Source: an uncultured Clostridia bacterium (GTDB lineage Bacteria; Bacillota; Clostridia; TANB77; CAG-508). From it: a stretch of 64,000 nucleotides of DNA. The stretch's first letter is position 1, and every line of letters begins with the position of its first letter. The notes under the pieces were generated by a model. The model saw nothing but the letters and a program-made list of their open reading frames with translations, searched no databases and was not told where the DNA came from. Below, in pieces: positions 37,871-47,724 of the stretch. The stretch spans positions 1-64,000 of the forward strand of contig CAKPDY010000006.1 in NCBI GenBank assembly GCA_934149165.1, written 5' to 3'. Position numbers and translations under genes: made by a program.

Positions 37871-38875
37871 TTGGAACATATTGGAGAACAAACTATAAAA
37901 TTTAATAATCCACCAACAATTTTGGAAACCGCATGTATTGTTGGTCCTAAAGAATCACAAGGTCCAATGGCAAAATATTTTGATCAATGTATAGAGGATG
38001 AATTCTGGGGTGAAAAAAGTTGGGAAAAGGCTGAAAGTAAATTTGTAAAAGAAACTGTAAGTGGAGTCATTTCAAAATCTGGAATTTCTGCAACAGATAT
38101 AGATTATTGTTTTGCTGGAGATTTATTAAATCAATGTATTTCTTCTAGTTTTGGTTTACGTGAATTAAATATTCCATTTTTTGGTGTATTTGGTGCATGT
38201 TCTACATTTGCAGAAAGTATGTGTTTAGGAAGTGTTTTTGTTGCTTCAGGAGCTGCAAAAAATGTTTTATGTGCTACTTCTAGCCATTTTTGTAGTGCAG
38301 AAAAACAATTTAGATTTCCACTTGAATTAGGAAATCAACGTCCACCAACATCACAATGGACTGTAACTGGTTCTGGTGCTGCTATTATATCTGGTTCTGG
38401 ACAAGGTCCTTATATTACTCATATTACACCTGGGAAAATTGTGGATATGGGTATAAAAGATGCTAATAATATGGGAGCAGCAATGGCTCCTGCCGCACTT
38501 GCTACATTGGTAACTCATTTACGTGATACTGGTAGAAAGCCTAGTTATTATGATGCAATTATTACTGGTGATTTAGGTCATATTGGAAAAGATATTTTAG
38601 TAGAACTTGCCGAAACTAAAGGATACAATATTAGAGCTAATTACAATGATTGTGGTGTATTAATGTTTGATAAAGAAACACAAGATACCCACTCTGGTGG
38701 TTCTGGTTGTGCATGTTTGGGAACAGTTTTTTCTGGATATTTCTTTAATCAACTTAAACAGAAAAAAATGAAAAGAATACTTATGATTGCAACTGGTGCT
38801 TTAATGAATTCAACAAGTACCCAACAAGGCGAAAGTATTCCTGGAATAGCCCATGCTATTAGTATAGAAATTTAA
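37871..38875 (+). CDS. spoVAD: Stage V sporulation protein AD
   Basis: Thiolase-fold protein of the SpoVA dipicolinate channel in the spore inner membrane; it binds DPA. 334 residues. The FGACSTFAES and GSGAAIISGSG segments and the C-terminal GESIPGIAHAI match SpoVAD. TTG start with AAGGAGG seven bases upstream. spoVAE follows, but there is no spoVAC directly upstream. Confidence 0.95.
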   Translation: MEHIGEQTIKFNNPPTILETACIVGPKESQGPMAKYFDQCIEDEFWGEKSWEKAESKFVKETVSGVISKSGISATDIDYCFAGDLLNQCISSSFGLRELNIPFFGVFGACSTFAESMCLGSVFVASGAAKNVLCATSSHFCSAEKQFRFPLELGNQRPPTSQWTVTGSGAAIISGSGQGPYITHITPGKIVDMGIKDANNMGAAMAPAALATLVTHLRDTGRKPSYYDAIITGDLGHIGKDILVELAETKGYNIRANYNDCGVLMFDKETQDTHSGGSGCACLGTVFSGYFFNQLKQKKMKRILMIATGALMNSTSTQQGESIPGIAHAISIEI

Positions 38876-38997
38876 AATAACAATTGTAATAAATATTTGT
38901 TATCAATTACTTTTAATTACAAAAATAAAGTTACTATTTGAACTTAGTTTATTATACAAATTAAGTTTTAATGGTAACAAAAGAAAGGATTTTTTAT

Positions 38998-39385
38998 ATG
39001 GAATTTATTCAATCTATTGACTGGATGCAATTATTACGTTGTTTTATTGTCGGAGGAATAATTTGTATTATTGGTCAAATTTTAATTGATAAAACAAAAT
39101 TAACACCTGCACGTATATTAGTTACATTTGTAACTGCTGGTGCAATTTTAGGTGGTCTTGGTATTTACAAATACATTATAGATTTCGCAGGTTGCCGGAG
39201 CAACTGTACCTTTAACTGGGTTTGGTGCAAATCTTGCTAAAGGTGCTATTGAAGGTGTAAAAGAGCAAGGTTTACTTGGTGCATTTATTGGCGGTGTTAA
39301 AGCATCAAGCGGTGGTATAGCTGCTGCTGTTTTCTTTGGTTATATTGCTTCTTTAATTGCAAAGCCTAAAATTAAGAAACAATAA
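38998..39385 (+). pseudogene. spoVAE: spoVAE with a one-base frameshift
   Basis: Small membrane component of the SpoVA channel. The first 64 codons (MEFIQSIDWMQLLRCFIVGG) run to about 39190. One extra base there moves the reading frame; the next frame continues VAGATVPLTGFGANLAKGAI to a stop at 39383-39385. Without the extra base it would be a normal protein of about 128 residues. The flaw could be a real mutation or a sequencing/assembly error. It is not at a homopolymer. AAAGGA precedes ATG 38998. Confidence 0.88.
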
Positions 39386-39386
39386 G

Positions 39387-39428
39387 AAAAAACTTCTCAA
39401 AAAGCAAAACACTTTTGAGAAGTTTTTT
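39387..39428. terminator. Bidirectional terminator
   Basis: About 17-bp stem with a 7-base loop and A and T runs, between convergent spoVAE and the DUF975 gene. Confidence 0.85.
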
Positions 39429-39437
39429 CTTTCTAAT

Positions 39438-40142
39438 CTATTTATTAATTTCTGCTATATATTCATAAAATTTAACATTAGTAATTTGAACATATGGTAT
39501 TAGCCATAATAATCCAATTCCTAAAGTAAGTATACTAAGTAATGCCCATCCTATGAAAGATAAATTTAATACAAAATACTCCCATCTATGACCATTCATA
39601 ATATCTTCACTTTTTTTAGCAACTTCTTTTCCTGGCATTTCAAGATTATCATTTCCAATATATGAAGTAAGTTGATATAAATATGATTTTACCATTAACC
39701 AAATACTAGATGCAAGTGTAAATACAATAGCTAATATACCTATAATAACTATTAAGTTATCGTCTAGCATATCCATTGATACCATAATACTGTATGCAAC
39801 AAGTATTACTATAGATAAAACATATGCAATAACTGGTGCTAGCATTTTCAAAAATACGCTAAAATAAATACTCCATGATTTTGAAAAATTATCAAACCCC
39901 ATTTTGAAAAAGTCTAAAACTCCAGTTTTTTCACCTCTTGAAAATTTAATCATTTGTCCAATTAGCCCAAATGAAATTGGAACTGTTATAACAATTTGTA
40001 AAATTCCCCCAAATGGTATTGATTGTGATATTGCTGACATTACTCCTATAATAACTTGATATACTACTATTATAGCTATTGCTTCTCCCCATCTTCCTCT
40101 TAATGTTTCTTTTGCTTGAGTTTTTAGTTCTAATCTTGTCAT
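39438..40142 (-). CDS. DUF975 family membrane protein
   Basis: 234 residues with the family start TRLELKTQAKETLRGRW and about five membrane segments (AIAIIVVYQVI, APVIAYVLSIVILVAY, LIVIIGILAIVFTLASS and others). DUF975 proteins have no established function. AAAGGGGG lies before the ATG. It lies between the two frameshifted spore genes. Confidence 0.83.
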   Translation of the reverse strand: MTRLELKTQAKETLRGRWGEAIAIIVVYQVIIGVMSAISQSIPFGGILQIVITVPISFGLIGQMIKFSRGEKTGVLDFFKMGFDNFSKSWSIYFSVFLKMLAPVIAYVLSIVILVAYSIMVSMDMLDDNLIVIIGILAIVFTLASSIWLMVKSYLYQLTSYIGNDNLEMPGKEVAKKSEDIMNGHRWEYFVLNLSFIGWALLSILTLGIGLLWLIPYVQITNVKFYEYIAEINK

Positions 40143-40250
40143 TAGTATTCCCCCTTTCTTTTTACATTTAATATTTCATTCTTACATTTTAATTATACTA
40201 TAAAAAAATTTCTTTTTCAAGTTCACTGAAATTCATCCATTTCAAAAGTA

Positions 40251-40905
40251 TTAAACTGTAAAAAACATTAATAACTCAGTTGATACATATGCCTCAATTA
40301 ATGAAGCAATTCCTAATGGAATAAGTAAAATTAAACAAAACATAGTATGTCTAATTACATCTTGTTTAACACTTGTATTTTTATCATCTTTAACAATTAC
40401 TCTATATAATTTCAATGCACTTACACATAACATTAAAATTATTGGAATTATAATAATATTTTGAAAAAATAAACATGCACATGAAAAAAGTATTCCGCTT
40501 CCAAGTACCCATACTTGCTATAATAGCTGAAATTGTATAACCAATACAAAAACCCTTATATGATGTAATAATATAAATTAATGGAATTCCAATTATTGTA
40601 GAACCAGCAAGCCATATGATTCCAACTAATTTCAAATTTTCAATAATCGAAATTTGAGCTAATTTAATCTTATCAACTGTATATTCTTCTCCATGTATAG
40701 TTGTAATAAAACCATTTATATAACCACTTATTTCAGTTTTACTTTGTTCATTTGAATTATTAATAACTACAACCCCTATCATAACACCAATTATAAAAAT
40801 GATAGATAAAATTAAATAATCTTTTATATTCATATTTACATGTTGCAATATAATGTTTTTAAACTCATCAAATTTTTTAGAATTGTATCTTACTCCTGTT
40901 CTCAT
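40251..40905 (-). pseudogene. spoIIM: spoIIM with a one-base frameshift
   Basis: Stage II sporulation protein M, part of the DMP peptidoglycan-hydrolase complex for engulfment. The first frame runs to SMGTW near 40501; after one extra base near 40500 the next frame continues SGILFSCACLFFQNIIIIPI and ends VSTELLMFFTV. Joined length about 217 residues, normal. No homopolymer is at the break. ATG 40905 has GGAGG five bases before it; ATG 40917 is upstream of that site. Confidence 0.87.
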
Positions 40906-40958
40906 ATGTTCCTCCACATAAATTGTTCTTTAATTTAATGTGTATTCTTGCCCAAAAT

Positions 40959-41005
40959 AAAATATACCAAATTATAAAAAGAGTTTTTTATAATTTGGTA
41001 TATTT
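40959..41005 (-). terminator. argS terminator
   Basis: About 21-bp A/T-rich stem with a 4-base loop and a T run on the minus strand, directly after the argS stop. Confidence 0.85.
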
Positions 41006-41019
41006 TTATGTATTATTTT

Positions 41020-42750
41020 TTACATTTTTTCAGGCATTTTAATGCCAAGAATGTTTGCACCAATTTTAAGTATTTTACCAGTTGCATAAGTTAAAAATAA
41101 TCGTGCATTTTTTAAATCATTTTCATCAACAATAATTTTATTGTTATTATAATAACTACTATAAGCTTTTGCAACATCTATTAAATATCTAGACAATATT
41201 GAAGGTTCATTTTTTTCTGTAACTTGTTTTAATATTTCTTCAAAATTATATACTAGTTTTAATATATTTTGAGCTTCAATATCTTGTAAATATTCTACTT
41301 TTATATTTTTGAAAACATCACTATTTTGTATGTTTTCAAATTTGTTTCCAGATTTTTCAATTATACTTTTTGTTCTAACATATGTGTATTGAATATATGG
41401 GCCAGTTTCACCTTGAAAATTTAAAATTGTATCCCAATCAAAAATTTCATCTTTAATTCTATTATTAGACAAGTCATTAAATATTACTGCTCCAATTCCT
41501 ACTTTTTTTGCTATTTCATCTTTATCTTCAAGTTCAGGATTTTTAGTTTCTATAACACTTTTAGCCCTTTGTATTGCTTCATTTAATAAATCTTCTAATT
41601 TTACTACAGTACCTTCCCTTGTTGACATTCTCCCTGTTGGAAGCAATACCATACCAAATGAAACATGTTCTAATCCATTTGTATATTTTTCGTCTATTCC
41701 TAATAATTTTGCTGTTTCAAATACTTGTTTGAAATGTAAATTTTGTTCATATGATACTACATATAAAGCTTTATCAAAATCATATGTTCTTGCTCTATAT
41801 AAAATTGCTGCTAAATCACGTGTAGCATATGTTGTTGAATCATTTGATTTTTTTATAATAATAGGAGTATTTATTCCTTTATCTTCTAAATTAATTATTT
41901 TTGCTCCTTGTGATTCTTCTAATTTGCCTGTTTTTTCTAGTATGTCAATTACTTCTTGCATTTTATCTGAATAAAATGCTTCTCCATTCCATGAATCAAA
42001 ATTTGAATCTAACAAATTATATACTCTTTGAAATTCCTTTAAACTCAATTCTTTAAATTTTTTCCATAACTCCACACAGTATGGGTCACCATCTTCTAAT
42101 TTTTTAAAATTGTTTCTACAATTTTCAAGAACTTTTTCATCTTCTTTACATAAATTATTTATTCTTATATAAATATCCATCATTTGATCTATTGGGTTCT
42201 CTTCCAAATTATACTCATCTTTCCATAATTTATATCCCTCAATCATTTTACCAAATTGTGTTCCATAATCTCCCAAATGATTTATTCCTATAGTATTATA
42301 ACCTAAATATTTATATATTTTATATAAAGCTCCTCCTATTACTGTTGAACGTAAATGTCCTATATGAAAAGGCTTTGCTATATTTGGTGCTGAATAATCT
42401 ATTATAACATTTTTTCCATTTCCAATATTTGATTTCCCATATTCATCATTTTTTAGCATTTCACTTATAACTTCATTTGCCATTTTTTCTTTATTAACAT
42501 AAAAATTCAAATACCCAGAAACAACTTCAATTTTTTCAATAATATTTTCATCTACTACAATTTTTTCTTTAATATCATTAGCAATCATAACTGGAGATTT
42601 TTTTAATTCTTTTGCTAATCTAAAACATGGAAAAGCATAATCTCCATTTGTACTATCTTTTGGAACTTCTATAAAAGACTCTAATTCATTTTCATTAAGT
42701 TCTACTACTTTTGCAACAGATTTTGCAATTTCCTTTTTAAAATTTAGCAT
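41020..42750 (-). CDS. argS: Arginyl-tRNA synthetase
   Basis: Class I synthetase, 576 residues. The HIGH motif is in APNIAKPFHIGHLRST, and the KMSKS equivalent is GRMSTREG, as expected for ArgRS. An anticodon-binding DALR domain ends in ANILGIKMPEKM. Monocistronic, with its own promoter and terminator. No T-box leader is seen. Confidence 0.96.
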   Translation of the reverse strand: MLNFKKEIAKSVAKVVELNENELESFIEVPKDSTNGDYAFPCFRLAKELKKSPVMIANDIKEKIVVDENIIEKIEVVSGYLNFYVNKEKMANEVISEMLKNDEYGKSNIGNGKNVIIDYSAPNIAKPFHIGHLRSTVIGGALYKIYKYLGYNTIGINHLGDYGTQFGKMIEGYKLWKDEYNLEENPIDQMMDIYIRINNLCKEDEKVLENCRNNFKKLEDGDPYCVELWKKFKELSLKEFQRVYNLLDSNFDSWNGEAFYSDKMQEVIDILEKTGKLEESQGAKIINLEDKGINTPIIIKKSNDSTTYATRDLAAILYRARTYDFDKALYVVSYEQNLHFKQVFETAKLLGIDEKYTNGLEHVSFGMVLLPTGRMSTREGTVVKLEDLLNEAIQRAKSVIETKNPELEDKDEIAKKVGIGAVIFNDLSNNRIKDEIFDWDTILNFQGETGPYIQYTYVRTKSIIEKSGNKFENIQNSDVFKNIKVEYLQDIEAQNILKLVYNFEEILKQVTEKNEPSILSRYLIDVAKAYSSYYNNNKIIVDENDLKNARLFLTYATGKILKIGANILGIKMPEKM

Positions 42751-42865
42751 AATATTTCCCCCTTACATAGTTTTGAAATATACTTAAAAATTTTCCCAAA
42801 AAACAACTCAACAATATTTTTACTTATAATATATTTCAGTACATTAACCATTTAAATTTGTTATT

Positions 42866-42894
42866 ATATTAGCACTTTTAACCATAATTGTCAA
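42866..42894 (-). promoter_or_regulatory. argS promoter, SigA type
   Basis: Minus strand TTGACA at 42889-42894, 17-base spacer, TAATAT at 42866-42871. It is about 115 bases before the argS start. Confidence 0.7.
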
Positions 42895-42946
42895 CTTGAT
42901 ATTATGTAGATTAGTTGTGTTTTAACACCTTTTATTATAGTATAAA

Positions 42947-43066
42947 CTAAAATGAAGCATTACGTAACCCAGGTGGGATATGCAAATGTTATGAGCTTCG
43001 CCCCAACTTAACTACGCTTCATAACATTTGCATATCCCACCTGGGTTACGTAATGCTTCATTTTAG
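42947..43066. repeat. 48-bp perfect inverted repeat
   Basis: Arms 42947-42994 and 43019-43066 are perfect complements over 48 bp, with a 24-base spacer. The core holds TTACGTAA and CCCACCTGGG, unlike the surrounding A/T-rich DNA. It lies between divergent argS and murC. Such long perfect arms suggest a MITE-like or REP-like element or a recently made snapback duplication. The remainder of 42751-43200 holds only the two promoters. Confidence 0.9.
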
Positions 43067-43127
43067 CCAGATACCTGCAAAAGTATTAAACAGTAACTAT
43101 TTACTTTGGTGAAAATAAAAAAAACTA

Positions 43128-43156
43128 TTGAAAAATACACAAAATTCTTATATAAT
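43128..43156 (+). promoter_or_regulatory. murC promoter, SigA type
   Basis: TTGAAA at 43128-43133, 17-base spacer, perfect TATAAT at 43151-43156, about 50 bases before the gene. Confidence 0.8.
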
Positions 43157-43209
43157 GTAACAAAAAAATTCTTTTTTAATATACTTACAATAAAAGGAGA
43201 GTGTTAAAT

Positions 43210-44604
43210 TTGGCTAATTTAGAAGAATTAGAAAAATATAGAAAAATACATATGATAGGAATTGGCGGAGTAAGCATGAGTGGAATTGCTGAAATACTAA
43301 AACATTGGGGATTTATTGTTACTGGTTCAGATGCTGCAATATCTGAATATACAACAGAACTAATATCACACGGAATTCCTGTAACAATAGGACATGATAT
43401 AGAAAGTGTATCAAAATCAGATTTAGTTGTATACACAGCAGCAATAAAAGCACAAGATCCAGAATTAGTAGAAGCTAGAAGGTTAGGAATACCAACAATA
43501 GAAAGAGCCGATTTTTTAGGTATTCTAACAAAAATTTTTAATGATACAATATGTATTTCTGGAACACATGGAAAAACAACTACAACTTCAATGATTTCTA
43601 GTTGCTTTTTAGAAGGAAAATTAGACCCTACTATCCAAGTAGGAGCATTTTTAAAACAAATAAATGGAAATTACAGACTAGGAAATAGCGAATACTTTAT
43701 AATAGAAGCATGCGAATATGTAGAAAGCTTTTTAAAATTTTATCCAAAAACAGAAATAATACTAAACATTGATAATGATCATTTAGATTATTTCAAAGAT
43801 ATGGAACATATTAAACTTGCATTTAAAAAATATGTAAAACTTTTACCTTCAAATGGATTACTTGTTATTAATAGTGATGATCCAAATTGTGCTGCATTAT
43901 CAAAATACACAGAAGCAAAAACAATTACATATGGTATAAATAATCAAAACGCAAACTTTGTTGCACGTAATATAACATTTAACAAAAATGGATTTCCTAT
44001 ATTTGACGTATATTACAACAATACATTTTACAAAACAATCTATCTTTCTGTTGCTGGAATTCATAATGTACTAAACGCACTTGCATGTATTGGAGTTTGC
44101 CACATGTATGGATTAAACAAAGAACAAATAAAAAATGGTTTAATGAAATTTACAGGTGCACATAGACGTTTTGAATATATAGGTGAATTTGGAAACCATA
44201 TAAGTGTTTATGATGATTATGCACATCATCCAACTGAAATAAGAGCTACAGCTGAAGCAATGAAAAATAAAACTTACAATAAATCTTGGGTAATTTTTCA
44301 ACCTCATACATATAGTAGGACTAAAAATTTATTGCAAGATTTTGCAAAAGCTCTAATTTTATTTGATAATATTATTGTTACAGATATATATGCAGCTAGA
44401 GAAACAAATACATTTAATATAAGTTCACAAGACTTAGTTAATGAAATAAAAAAACTTGGAAAGACTGCACATTATATACAAAAATTTAGTGATATAGCAT
44501 CATTTATAAAATCTCATGCCCTTAATAATGATTTAGTTTTAACATTAGGTGCTGGAACTGTTGTAAATATTTCTGGTATGCTTGTTGAACCTAAAGATGA
44601 ATAA
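43210..44604 (+). CDS. murC: UDP-N-acetylmuramate--L-alanine ligase
   Basis: ATP-dependent Mur ligase that adds L-alanine to UDP-MurNAc. IHMIGIGGVSMSGIA nucleotide fold, P-loop GTHGKTTTTS, YDDYAHHPTEI, and the C-terminal LTLGAGTVV. About 464 residues. The ribosome site AAAGGAGA is ten bases before TTG 43210 and too close to GTG 43201, so the TTG is preferred. Confidence 0.95.
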   Translation: MANLEELEKYRKIHMIGIGGVSMSGIAEILKHWGFIVTGSDAAISEYTTELISHGIPVTIGHDIESVSKSDLVVYTAAIKAQDPELVEARRLGIPTIERADFLGILTKIFNDTICISGTHGKTTTTSMISSCFLEGKLDPTIQVGAFLKQINGNYRLGNSEYFIIEACEYVESFLKFYPKTEIILNIDNDHLDYFKDMEHIKLAFKKYVKLLPSNGLLVINSDDPNCAALSKYTEAKTITYGINNQNANFVARNITFNKNGFPIFDVYYNNTFYKTIYLSVAGIHNVLNALACIGVCHMYGLNKEQIKNGLMKFTGAHRRFEYIGEFGNHISVYDDYAHHPTEIRATAEAMKNKTYNKSWVIFQPHTYSRTKNLLQDFAKALILFDNIIVTDIYAARETNTFNISSQDLVNEIKKLGKTAHYIQKFSDIASFIKSHALNNDLVLTLGAGTVVNISGMLVEPKDE

Positions 44605-44627
44605 ACTTATTTTTAATATTAGTTTCA

Positions 44628-44670
44628 AAATAAATGATGGTGTTTTAATAAAAAACACCATCATTTATTT
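44628..44670. terminator. Bidirectional terminator
   Basis: About 19-bp stem, 5-base loop, between convergent murC and the transglutaminase-like gene. Confidence 0.85.
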
Positions 44671-44671
44671 A

Positions 44672-45775
44672 TTATTTTATATCATCCTGAGCTAATTCTG
44701 GATATTTAAAATCAAATCCATTTTGAGTAATTTGACCTATAGTTTTATGATCCTTTTGCATAGTATTTTTTCCTTTTAGAAAATATTTATATTTAATAGT
44801 ATCTGTCACCTTACCATTTCCTATTATAATTGGATCATCCCAAGTTGTATCTATAGCATACCAATTATTTTTTATATACACATAATTCCATGCATGTCTT
44901 TCAGTATTACCATTTTCATCTACAGCTGTTCCTGCAACTAAAATACAAGGAATATTTAATTCATCTAACATATATTTAAATGCACGTGCATATCCTTCAC
45001 ATATAGCTGTTTTATTTAATAAAGCCCCATATATATTTGATGTATTTTCTCCTTTTTTGGTATCATATTCCACATTATCTACAATCCAATTATGAACATA
45101 CAATATTTTTTCATAATTGTTACCTGTAGCATTCTTCAAAATTTCATTTTTAGCCTTTTCTATACTTTTTTCAGCTAATTCAACATCTTCTTTTGTTTTA
45201 AAATCATCTGTAAAATATGTTGAATTATTTCCTTTTCCAATAAAAAATTCATAATTTGTAGAAGAACCTCTTGTTGTAGTTTTTGTTACTAAACAAACTT
45301 TACTACTATCTAAATAAAAATATTGAGATTTATCTGTTATAAAAGCATCCCATGCATTTTGAAATTCTTCAGCTATTAACTCTTTACCATTACTATTACT
45401 TTTTGCAACATCATTTAAACTTGCTGGAAGTGAAATATTCTCTTCACCATTTTTTAACTTGTCAACATTTTTCTCTATTGTTACATATATTTTTTTTGCA
45501 GTATCACTTAATTGTTGATAATAGTAATATCTTTGAGCATCTGTTAATTCTTCCTTTTCTGGTAGTTCTATATTTTCTTCTATAACTGGAACTCCATTAA
45601 TATCTAAAACTAAATTACTTAATTGCGTATTTATATCTTCTAAACTTTTCTCTAATTTTACAGGATTAATAGTGTATAAACCTATAATAAATATTATAAA
45701 CATTATTAATATTATTAGTATAATAGCTAAAAAACAGCCACAACCACTCTTTTTCTTTTCCATTATAAATTTCAT
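44672..45775 (-). CDS. Membrane-anchored transglutaminase-like protein
   Basis: 367 residues. A short Lys-rich N-terminus with CGC, then one membrane segment (about 15-33), then an outside domain. The transglutaminase core carries Cys259 in AICEGYARAF, His294 in RHAWNYVY and Asp309 in WYAIDTTWDDP. Proteins of this fold cut or cross-link peptides. It is the last gene of an operon with a predicted amidoligase and a small partner. The start may instead be ATG 45763, since AAGGA abuts the first ATG. Confidence 0.85.
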   Translation of the reverse strand: MKFIMEKKKSGCGCFLAIILIILIMFIIFIIGLYTINPVKLEKSLEDINTQLSNLVLDINGVPVIEENIELPEKEELTDAQRYYYYQQLSDTAKKIYVTIEKNVDKLKNGEENISLPASLNDVAKSNSNGKELIAEEFQNAWDAFITDKSQYFYLDSSKVCLVTKTTTRGSSTNYEFFIGKGNNSTYFTDDFKTKEDVELAEKSIEKAKNEILKNATGNNYEKILYVHNWIVDNVEYDTKKGENTSNIYGALLNKTAICEGYARAFKYMLDELNIPCILVAGTAVDENGNTERHAWNYVYIKNNWYAIDTTWDDPIIIGNGKVTDTIKYKYFLKGKNTMQKDHKTIGQITQNGFDFKYPELAQDDIK

Positions 45776-45793
45776 TCCTTTCCATAATTTTAA

Positions 45794-46234
45794 TTATTTA
45801 AATAATTTAAAAAACAAATTCGTAAACTTTTCCCATATACTTTTCTTTTTAACAATAAGCGACTGTTCTTGATTTAGTGCTACAACATTATTTGCACTTT
45901 TTTTGTTATTTTTAAATATATTTTCTTCGAATTTTTCATATTTTTTTAATTTTTCTTCTTCTTCTTTTTGTCTAAAGAATTTTTTTTCATTTTCATCAGA
46001 CAAATATTTTATATACATATATGATATAATTAGTTCTGTATTTTTTTGTATTTTTTGCATTTGTAACGGAACATACGGATTTATACTAGTAATATATCCC
46101 TTTAATTTAGTTTGTTCCAAAAATGAAATCCATTTTCTAGGAATTTTTTTTCTTAAATTCTCATCTAAAAACATAATAATATCATATACTTCTGCATAAC
46201 ATTGTTGTTCCTGAATACTATAAATCTCTTTCAT
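45794..46234 (-). CDS. Unknown protein of the amidoligase operon
   Basis: About 146 residues, soluble, with a Lys/Glu-rich central helix (KFFRQKEEEEKLKKYEKFEEN) and an amphipathic C-terminus. No family recognised. The GGAGG inside the end of the amidoligase gene lies 5 to 8 bases before its ATG pair, so its translation is coupled to that gene. It probably works with the amidoligase. Confidence 0.65.
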   Translation of the reverse strand: MKEIYSIQEQQCYAEVYDIIMFLDENLRKKIPRKWISFLEQTKLKGYITSINPYVPLQMQKIQKNTELIISYMYIKYLSDENEKKFFRQKEEEEKLKKYEKFEENIFKNNKKSANNVVALNQEQSLIVKKKSIWEKFTNLFFKLFK

Positions 46235-47543
46235 CATCTCTTCCTCCATAGTCCATTACAATTTTATTAGGTTGTATTCCACTTCTCTCATCTTTATAAA
46301 ACACTTTCACTTTTTCAAAAAAATTCTTAATATAGTTAGAAATATCTATACATCTATTTTTTAATGCTATATTTTTAATATCTTCTTTTTTGAAACAACT
46401 TTTATCAAATTCCTTTATTTTACTATATAATGGATTATCTTTTACAGATTCATATCTATTCATATAAATTTTTCTATCTTCTTCATTTTCAAATAACAAA
46501 TTTAAGAACTTATTTGCTTTTTGTTCTTCAGTCTGATTTTTATCAAAGAATTCACTCAATTTTTTATCGTTTTTTCCAGGTTCATATGCCATTTCATATG
46601 CTATTTTGGAAAATGCTGAATCCAACAATATATTTTCTTTCCAAGTATCAATATCCAATGAACTATTATGCATTCTAAATTCATATGTATTAAGTTTGCC
46701 TCTTTTTTTTAATATATCTTCTCCCTTATCTAATAACCCTTTTTCAGTTAAATGTTGCATATTAATACCAGTTTCATGTTTAGTTAACACCTTTAATTTC
46801 CTGTTAAATTTAAATTTATTGCCATTATTAGTCTGTATAACACTTTTTATATAATCATTATTTTTTTTAACACCACTAATAGTCTTACCAATTGGATGAG
46901 CATATCCATTTTTATGTAATAAACTGTTTGATATATCCATAACACCATATAAACTTTTTTTTGTACCAGTTTTTATAGCATTTGGTAATTTATTCATAAA
47001 TTTTGAATTTTCTTTTTCAGATATATCTGCAGCTTTTATTATTTCTGATGGAACAGAAAATAATATCTTTCTTATTCCATCAACTGGTGACAATTTAACA
47101 GCACCAGCTCTTATTAAATCATTTTCTTTATTACACATTTTGTACATAAATACTTCTGACTCTTTCCATAATCTTAAAAAGTTTTCCATCATTTGTGGAT
47201 TTTTTTTCATCATTGTTGCATCAAAATGAATATGTCCTCCACATTGTTCATTTACATATACTTTTCTTGTTTTATCATATGGGTTGTTTTTTATAATATT
47301 TAAGACCTGTTCAAAGTTTTTATATAAATTTGGATTTTCATTTTCATTAAGTGGGGGTGATACAACTTCTATTCCGTTGTCTGTAACAGAATCATCAAGT
47401 ACAACCTTCCAACCTTTCAAATTTTCATCTTGTTGCAGTAGTTTTTTTATATCATGATAATTGCAATTTTGTGCCTCTATTTCACAACCAAACTTTATAT
47501 ATGGTGGTAAGTTCATTTTTTTAGTTTTATTACAAAAATTCAT
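46218..47543 (-). CDS. Predicted amidoligase (COOH-NH2 ligase, glutamine-synthetase-like fold)
   Basis: 441 residues. The N-terminal KFGCEIEAQ, DDSVTDNGIEVVSPPL (about 50-65), CGGHIHFDA (101-109) and TYEFRMHNSSLD (about 286-297) match the Mg-ATP site of the amidoligase family (Amidoligase_2). Such enzymes join carboxyl and amino groups, as in peptide tagging or crosslinking; the substrate is unknown. It heads an operon with a small unknown protein and a transglutaminase-like protein. AAAGGA is 12 bases before the ATG. Confidence 0.82.
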   Translation of the reverse strand: MNFCNKTKKMNLPPYIKFGCEIEAQNCNYHDIKKLLQQDENLKGWKVVLDDSVTDNGIEVVSPPLNENENPNLYKNFEQVLNIIKNNPYDKTRKVYVNEQCGGHIHFDATMMKKNPQMMENFLRLWKESEVFMYKMCNKENDLIRAGAVKLSPVDGIRKILFSVPSEIIKAADISEKENSKFMNKLPNAIKTGTKKSLYGVMDISNSLLHKNGYAHPIGKTISGVKKNNDYIKSVIQTNNGNKFKFNRKLKVLTKHETGINMQHLTEKGLLDKGEDILKKRGKLNTYEFRMHNSSLDIDTWKENILLDSAFSKIAYEMAYEPGKNDKKLSEFFDKNQTEEQKANKFLNLLFENEEDRKIYMNRYESVKDNPLYSKIKEFDKSCFKKEDIKNIALKNRCIDISNYIKNFFEKVKVFYKDERSGIQPNKIVMDYGGRDDERDL

Positions 47544-47724
47544 TTAAAACTTCATTCCTTTCAAACAGAATACATTTATCTTAAATATATAAATTATGTT
47601 TAATACTTACTATATAAATATTTTACCATTTTATAAATTCCAAGTCAAACAAAACCTAAAATCATTTTGCCTACTTTAATTTTACATTAACTTTATTTAT
47701 AATATCACAATTTTTCTGTTTTTA

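Noticed and set aside
42751..42946. T-box leader before argS
   Set aside because: No T-box core sequence or long leader is seen; a promoter with TTGACA and TAATAT explains the gap.
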